In this document: positions 58,337 to 64,000 of the stretch, piece by piece
Position numbering within the stretch: position 1 is the stretch's first letter
Layout of the letters: each line of letters begins with the position of its first letter
Source: Tubulanus polymorphus
Lineage: Eukaryota; Nemertea; Palaeonemertea; Tubulaniformes; Tubulanidae
Reading direction: 5' to 3'
Length of the DNA stretch: 64,000 nt
Assembly: GCF_964204645.1 (NCBI RefSeq)
Contig: NC_134028.1
Coordinates: forward strand, 15,921,263-15,985,262
The notes under the pieces: model-generated
Told to the model about the DNA's origin: nothing
The model's input: the letters and a program-made list of their open reading frames with translations, nothing else
The model's database searches: none
Translations under genes and position numbers: made by a program

Positions 58337-59517
58337 TGATAATCATTCATATGCTCAGTACACTACCCTCGCAGCTATTTTAAGCACACTCAAACGCAAT
58401 TTCAGTTGCCTGTAATTTCACTACTAATGGGGGAATTGAGTATATATAAAGTATATATCATAATTGGTTTTCTTTATGGTGCGCAAAGTTGAAAGCCGTT
58501 GGTTTCATATTTTTGGAGAAATTTACCAAAAAGTTTCAAAAATTCGATTTATTTGAGCGCGTTTTTTTAAGCAGCATCTAACTGTAAAAAATAACACATA
58601 ACTGTAACTGTAAAAAATAACACATTTGAATATTCAATGCTGTTTGCGTTGGAAGAACTTTATTATTGCCAAGATCCAACGCTTGGGTCGGTAGTAATGG
58701 GCTTTCAAAGACGAAACCCCTCAAAATCTTGGTTATAAAAGATTTGTGTTGACCTGGTTTCGACTTCCATCATGACGTCATAACATTGAACGAGGTGGAT
58801 CAGCTGGTGCGCATTATTTTACTAACAAAATGGCGGCACGATTGAATAGGTTGATATTCATCATAGCGCGAATACTGATACTCAAGGCGTGCGATCAACA
58901 ATTTATTGTGTGCGGTGTATTCAATGATTCATCTAGGTTTTAATATCCCGTGCATAAGGTAACGTTGCATCAAGATATCTGACGAAAATGTGGTTTCAAA
59001 ATGCGGAAATTTACTTCCGTGTTCGCCACACGGCTGATTTACTGATAGCATCGAATTTTTTTTAGAGATGAGTCTGATATATACATGACTGGAAATACTT
59101 GTTTTATCATCATTAATTGAAACATTAGCGATCTGGTTTGGAGCCTGATTATTAGTATTAATTTGCGGCACAGCGATGAGTGTTCGCGTTGGAAACAGTC
59201 GCGTACAGTCGCATAGGCAATATCGCCTTATACTCTCGTGTTCACTGCGTGTTTGTATCAGTTACAGAGTACGGTGTAGGTCACGTGTAACAACGATTTG
59301 TCTGAGTGAAGAATGTAAGCTACATAAAGCAATCCTATCGTAAAATTATAAAAAATCATGTCAGTCGATAAACTTTGTTTCGTCAGTAACCAGCACTGGC
59401 CTCAAATTGGGATGTATTTTGTTCAGACAAACGGCCCATATCAATTTTTTGAAGATTTCATTCTCGTTAGAAGTCAGTTATCATTAAAAGTTCACACTGA
59501 ACAAAATTGAGTCTTTT
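58337..59517 (+). repeat. Long dispersed repeat, copy 2 (no piggyBac)
   Basis: Matches 25,023-26,315 and 27,323-27,371 in the same orientation. It keeps the TGACGTCA (58,773-58,780) and AAAATGGCGGC (58,827-58,837) sites. A short duplication AACTGTAAAAAATAACACAT occurs at about 58,580-58,625. At the point of the piggyBac insertion in copy 1 it reads CTCGTTAGAAGTCAG, an empty site. Confidence 0.85.
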
Positions 59518-60695
59518 TTAGCTCCGCTATGACCGAAGGTCAGCTAATGGGTTAGGCTGTGAGTCATCGTCCGTTCGTTCATGCTTGCGTCTGTCAACTA
59601 TTTCTTCAAATCGCTACTAGTCCTACAGTTTTAATCAGATCAATTCCAAATTTGGCATGAATGTTTTATGGACCAAAGCCTATGAAGTGACTAAGCCATT
59701 TTTTGGAATCGTCCCGCAGGGGGCGCCCCTGGGGGTGGAATTTCTATTTCTTCAAATCGCTACTAGTCCTACAGTTTTAATCAGATCAATTCGAAATTTG
59801 TTATGAATGTTCCATGGACCTAGACCTATAATGTTAGAGAGCCATTTTTACCTTCATGACGTAGTCATTATAAGATGGTAGTGAGTCGATGACGTCATTT
59901 TCGTGTCGCCACTTATAACTTGTTGGTGGGAGTTCAGAGGAAGATTTGTCAAAAGAATAAATGCTTTAATCTTATTAATGCATTGTGAAATTTCGCTTTT
60001 TAAAAATATTTCCCTAAATTATTAGAAAATGCCAAAAGTAAGACCGTGGGAAAGTTTTTATGGTTGAATGGGCGAATCACGGCGGCAGAGTGCATCTGTG
60101 ATAAGGCGGAAACAGTTCCATGTGAAGGCAAAGCTTTTAAATGATTAGACCGTCGGAGGTGGTTTATTAACATTTTTCAATTATAGTGCTGCTATTTTCC
60201 CAATCAAATTGCTAGATTTCGATCGTTTCTCATAAGTCAACACTTGTAATTCAAGTGTGATTTTGATGTGTGTAGGGATACATCGTGACTAGCGTATTGA
60301 ATGGGGGCGCCATGTTAAAGCTGTGCGTCGATCGTTGAATAGTGGAATTATAGGGTTGAATTATTTTGATTGTATCCATACAAAGTTTATAAAAGGTGAG
60401 TGTCAAAAAACGGTCCATTACAGTCCCCTAATTTATGGGGAGAGACGCTCTTAACCTGCAAAACCGTGGACTGTTTCGTGTTATCGTTTGCCTACGTGAC
60501 TGACCTTGCTTGAGCGTTCGCTGCCGACGCGCCGCTTCAAAGTTATGAATAAAGTATTATACAACTGATTGTTAATGGCATAAAACAAATTAACCTTTAA
60601 AGAAAGGTACCTAGTGTCTGACATTCTACTGAAAAATTCCGGATTGATTCACCACATAGTTTTTTCATAGCGGGCATAGTATATGAATCAATTAA

Positions 60696-61313
60696 CCCTT
60701 TGGAACTTGGATTATTTTACAACAATGCACTGAGCAGGACTGAATTAATTTTGGGTAAAAAAAAGGAAACAAGTAGCTATTTACCAAGCCTTGTAACTCA
60801 TAAACCAGTAGAGTTAGAGCTTCACTGTAAATGGTAGGTTTGTAATACTCTTTTCAAGGTTTCTTTTGATATATAGCATTTAGTAATCCTGATTCTATGT
60901 AATCATCGTCAGTATCTGGCCCGTATCCGACATCCTCATCTTCTGAGCCTTCGTCGGCAATCAGTTCGAGGATTTCTTCATCTGTCAGAAATTTCCGAGG
61001 CATGTTTAGCAAAATAAACAATGCGAAAGACACACGTTGTCTGTTTCCTGGTTGTTAAATCTACGAAACCGCCACCTGCCGATTCAACGCGAATTTCTTG
61101 AGAATTTTTAATTGTATGCTATGAGTTTGTGTACCGAAATGACTTCATTGGAGAGTTCCCAAGGCGCATACTGCTTGTCGTTACTAAATTTAAAACTTTC
61201 ATTGTGCTATAGCCGATACAAGGCAAAACGTCGACCTCTCGCAAATTTGCGAGATCAGTCCATTCGGCGTCATTTCGTTCTCTCGCAAATTTGCGAGAGC
61301 CGGTTCCAAAGGG
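60696..61313. mobile_element. piggyBac element 2, 618 bp
   Basis: TTAA duplications lie at 60,692-60,695 and 61,314-61,317. Terminal repeats are CCCTTTGGAAC at both ends, inverted. Near the right end the palindrome TCTCGCAAATTTGCGAGA occurs twice (61,237-61,254 and 61,281-61,298). The only gene left is the 49-residue N-terminal frame on the minus strand. Confidence 0.88.
60854..61003 (-). CDS. piggyBac transposase N-terminal remnant, 49 residues, open
   Basis: The ATG at 61,003 begins MPRKFLTDEEILELIADEGS, followed by an acidic run (EDEDVGYGPDTDDDYIES) and a stop at 60,856-60,854. This is the acidic N-terminal region of a piggyBac transposase; the DDD catalytic core and cysteine-rich end are deleted. 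The frame has no internal stop or frameshift. It is probably a by-product of internal deletion; a role such as modulating transposition is only conceivable. Confidence 0.65.
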   Translation of the reverse strand: MPRKFLTDEEILELIADEGSEDEDVGYGPDTDDDYIESGLLNAIYQKKP

Positions 61314-62764
61314 TTAAGATGATTGACAGATGCGGGTGCGGTTGTACCAGCTGATGAAGACGTTCATTGTAATAAATAATTTTTACCACGTGCGTGATGA
61401 AAATAGGGACATCAAACTAAGAAGCACTGAATATTTTAATTACATGTGATTTGAATAGGCATCTGTGCTGGTTTTTCAAAAAGTCTAATCATAATTGACT
61501 CCTATTGTATAGGCCTAAGCTAGGCCCTCCAGAATTGAATTGAATTCGACACAGCATCGCCTGTAATTTGCGATGAATCTTTTTGAAAATAAGCTTGAAG
61601 ATTGGGTCTGGCGAGATGTCCACCCCTATTGTAAAAATATGTCATCGGTGATCAAATATGGCTGCCATTGGGGTGGCCAACTGGAAATTCTTGTTTGTAC
61701 GATGCAGCCTGCAATTCTTGATGGTTTATCACAAAATTTGGTGTGAGGATCAGGGTAGGTAAGCTGTCCATGCCTATAGTGTTTGGAGGTCATCGGCTTT
61801 CAAAGATGGGCGCCAGGTCAGCCATCTTGAATTTCTAGCACGAAACGGCCTGCAATTCTTGATGCATTTTCATGATACTATGTGTAAGAATTTTGGTAGG
61901 TGAAATGTCTACCCCTTATCGAAGATTGAGTTCAAGTATAGCCACCAGAGGATTGCCATCCATCTGGATTTCATTTAAGCACGATGCCTACACCAATTCC
62001 TGATACATTTTTTCATGTAGTGTGACCTTTGGGGCAGCTAAAATGGGCTTATCTTTTCATGTAAGGTATATTAACAGAAAATGAACATAATCGTCACATA
62101 GCCTATACTATCTTAACTATTTTAAAACTTGTTACATCGTTACAATGTCAATCTTTCAGTAAAACTTTGAATACTAAATCTTCTTCTACTGCATCATGAA
62201 GGTATAAGGGCCGTGGGCCTCCTGTTTGGATTCGTCCCCCAGGGGCGCCCCTGGGGGTGGAATTTCTATTTCTTTAAAACGCTACTTGTTCTACAGTTTT
62301 AATCAAATCAATTCCAAATTTGGTATGAATGTTCTCTGGACCTAGGCCTATAAAGTTACAGAGCCATTTTTTGGATTCGTCTCCAGGGGCGCCCCTGGGG
62401 GTGGAGTTTCTATTTCTTCAAATCGCTACTAGTCCTACAGTTTTAATCAGATCAATTCCAAATTTGGTATGAACGTTTCATGGACCACGGCCTATGAAGT
62501 AACGGAGCCATTTTTTTATTCATCCACCAGGGGGCTACCCTGGGGTGGAATTTTTATTTCTTCAATTTGGTATTAGTCCTACAGTTTTAATCAGATCAAG
62601 TCCAAATTTGGTATGAATGTTCTATGGACCAATAACTACAGTACAGAGCCCTTTTTGGATTTGGCCAAAAGGTGGCACCCCTAGGTATGCAGCTTTATTT
62701 CTTCAAATCACACAGCGGGGCTATATAAGCCGATAGGCTCCTTGTTTATATATTTTCTTCTCAT

Positions 62765-62992
62765 TTAATTTGAATGTGGTTCATAATATCTTTCTTCACT
62801 AAATGATTGATTACATGTATCACATTTATGTAATTCTTTTTCATTCTTTAATTCTTCTAATTTAGTTTCTAATATATCATCTTTATATTCTAATTTCAAT
62901 TAATTTTCTGAGGTATCATTATGTCTTGCTTTTTGAGATTTATCTATATTAATTTTACATGTTGGACAGTAGTACTTCTTAAATGCTTCCAT
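62765..62992 (-). pseudogene. Virus-like copy 2: small zinc-finger protein gene
   Basis: Starts at the ATG at 62,992 (MEAFKKYYCPTCKINIDKSQ) and stops at 62,765 after 75 codons, with one internal TAA at codon 31. Two zinc-finger-like units are visible: C-P-T-C followed by a His 12 residues later, and CDTCNQSFSEERYYEPH near the C-terminus. A lysine/glutamate-rich helix separates them. Another ATG (MRRKYINK) follows the stop directly as TAAATG before the junction at about 62,748. Small zinc-finger proteins are common in DNA viruses. This gene has no counterpart in the first copy, where the region seems deleted. Confidence 0.55.
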
Positions 62993-63028
62993 TTTAATAA
63001 CAAATTTATTATTAAAATGGATTTTATT

Positions 63029-63325
63029 TTATTCGAAATCATGATGCCCTTTTTCATTCTTACCTTTATATATGCAATAGAAATCACCAGAACATAATTC
63101 TTCAATATCTTCACTAGATAATCTATGAAATCTGTCTGGTAAAAACGTTCTGAATTTATATTTATTTCCTTTTAATCCTTCATATTCTAAATGGAATACT
63201 TATTTATCCCCATATCTATTAGTAATTGTTTCAATATTTGTAATTAACTATTTCTTAAAAATTCATAATTCTGTTAACTTTATAAATTTATAATCTACTG
63301 ATTTAGCATTTGTGGTATCTTTGAT
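63029..63325 (-). pseudogene. Virus-like copy 2: homologue of gene A
   Basis: Minus-strand frames match gene A at 50,209-50,460 (LITNIETITNRYGDK, LEYEGLKGNKYKFR, LPDRFH) and extend it by about 30 residues (EDIEELCSGDFYCIYKG) to a TAA at 63,029. Three in-frame stops and the loss of the start region show decay. The longer C-terminus reveals what is missing in the first copy. It lies just upstream of the zinc-finger gene. Confidence 0.6.
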
Positions 63326-63399
63326 TCTAGGAATGATTTTTTATTCTCACTGTGTACTTGTACTATCTGTGTACTGTGTACTATCCCTTTTAATAACAA

Positions 63400-63560
63400 A
63401 TTTTGTATTAAAATTGATTTTAGAAATTTCAAATTTCATAAATATGATATTCATATAGATGATATTCATAAATACGATATTCATATATATGGAATTCATA
63501 TATATGGAATTATTAGAGTTATTGTATATAACCTTCAACCTTTGTTATCAAACAACTTAT
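63400..63560 (-). repeat. Terminal flank of virus-like copy 2
   Basis: Tandem ATATTCATA and CATATATATG units precede gene A', as a related CATATATATG stretch precedes gene A at 50,530. A match to the terminal repeat (ACCTTCAACCTTTG) follows at 63,531. The sequence beyond 63,560 is unrelated to the element, so an end lies near here. The 63-codon open frame across the units is a product of the repeat. Confidence 0.45.
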
Positions 63561-64000
63561 ATACAATTAATCCCGTTCCTCAAAAATTATTTTGATAGAA
63601 ACCGCTGTCTAGTACCGAAAATATGTTTTATAGACCCAAGGAACTTCGTAACAGCTTTCTCCTCACAAATAACAGAGTTAAAAAGGGAAACCACTTATAC
63701 CACATAACCGCATAAAAGTTACACATTATACCTCATTAAACCACATAATTTTGTATCATTTTACTTAATCAATTTTCACCCCGCATAAGTCGTCATCGAA
63801 TTAGTTGTATCATCATATTTCTCGTGTGATTATTTTGGTCCCGATTTTAATCATCTTTAAACCTTTTAACTCGTACTTCATATTTATATTCCCGTCAAAA
63901 AACGTTCCCTGTATTGACATAATAGCCAAGTTGCTTTAGACGACTGGCGCCCGCCATAAAGGTCTTTGAGAGTAAGCAAACCATCAGCTGGCGCCACCTA
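63560..64000. other. Non-coding stretch to window end
   Basis: No gene or repeat recognised. Confidence 0.35.

Larger units (their letters stand above)
59850..62226 (+). mobile_element. Nested HINE/pearl-like element
   Basis: The outer 145-bp unit is interrupted after GCCATTTTT and resumes with GGATTCGTCCC. The inserted segment ends GGGCCGTGGGCC TCCTGTTT and carries about 140-bp units near 61,590-62,060 related to those at 28,845-29,600. Its left end has a weak hairpin ATGAC/GTCAT. It contains a piggyBac element. Confidence 0.45.
59520..62746 (+). mobile_element. HINE/pearl-like element with 145-bp internal units, holding a nested one
   Basis: The left end is the hairpin AGCTCCGCTATGACC/GGTCAGCT after a T run. 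The right end is AGCCGATAGGCT followed by CCTTGTTT. Internal units of about 145 bp (phrase TCCTACAGTTTTAATCAG) start near 59,621, 59,767, 62,289, 62,433 and 62,577. Units break at about 59,849 and resume at 62,226, bracketing a second element. The right end abuts virus-like DNA. Confidence 0.55.

Noticed and set aside
63347-63538. 63-codon open frame with repeating Met-Asn-Ile pattern
   Set aside because: It is the translation of a short tandem repeat upstream of gene A'.

Overview
The window looks like intergenic or intronic DNA from a repeat-rich marine invertebrate genome. It is A+T-rich, has spliced reading frames with GT..AG introns, and carries piggyBac, Harbinger, EnSpm/CACTA, Mutator-like, BEL/Pao, Gypsy, LINE and Penelope remains. 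The palindromic octamer TAGGCCTA recurs about nine times. I associate that octamer with echinoderm and hemichordate DNA, so a deuterostome such as these is my best guess (weak inference). No conserved housekeeping gene was recognised. The only candidate host gene is a small three-exon membrane protein at 13,094-13,858.

Layout: 1-5.3 kb holds a five-exon EnSpm/CACTA-type (Tnp2) transposase gene with one frameshift. 5.4-9.9 kb holds hairpin-ended repeats, a tRNA-derived SINE, a 612-bp element with 5-bp target duplications, a 1,259-bp Mutator-like element with 130-bp inverted repeats and 9-bp duplications, and an 83-bp tandem repeat. 14.9-17 kb holds old BEL/Pao gag-protease debris. 18,416-23,667 is a nearly complete BEL/Pao element (LTRs, TAACC duplication) sitting inside the integrase of an older Gypsy element. 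25.0-27.4 kb is one copy of a dispersed repeat interrupted by a piggyBac element; its second copy (58.3-59.5 kb) lacks that insertion. 27.4-32.4 kb has hairpin-ended tandem-repeat elements, a Gypsy LTR and a Harbinger pseudogene. 36.8-45.0 kb is satellite-like: an A+T-rich family with an exact 744-bp period in its younger part, split by a more G+C-rich array.

The most unusual part is 44,972-50,691, with a second fragment at 62,749-63,550. It is very A+T-rich and carries a series of short genes, all on the minus strand. Many are packed stop-to-start, eight of ten candidate starts lie in TAAATG, two products have clear membrane segments, and one product is zinc-finger-like. An inverted-repeat terminus abuts the gene series. 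This is gene organisation of a small DNA virus or Polinton-like mobile element, now broken by stops, frameshifts and at least one later insertion. I read it as the fossil of an endogenous virus-like element. Its family is not established from the sequence alone.

50.7-53.8 kb is a Gypsy element whose integrase stops exactly at the virus-like terminus. 57.3-58.1 kb is a Penelope-like reverse transcriptase fragment broken in its catalytic motif. 59.5-62.7 kb is a nest of hairpin-ended elements that also contains a second, 618-bp piggyBac element with an intact 49-residue N-terminal reading frame.
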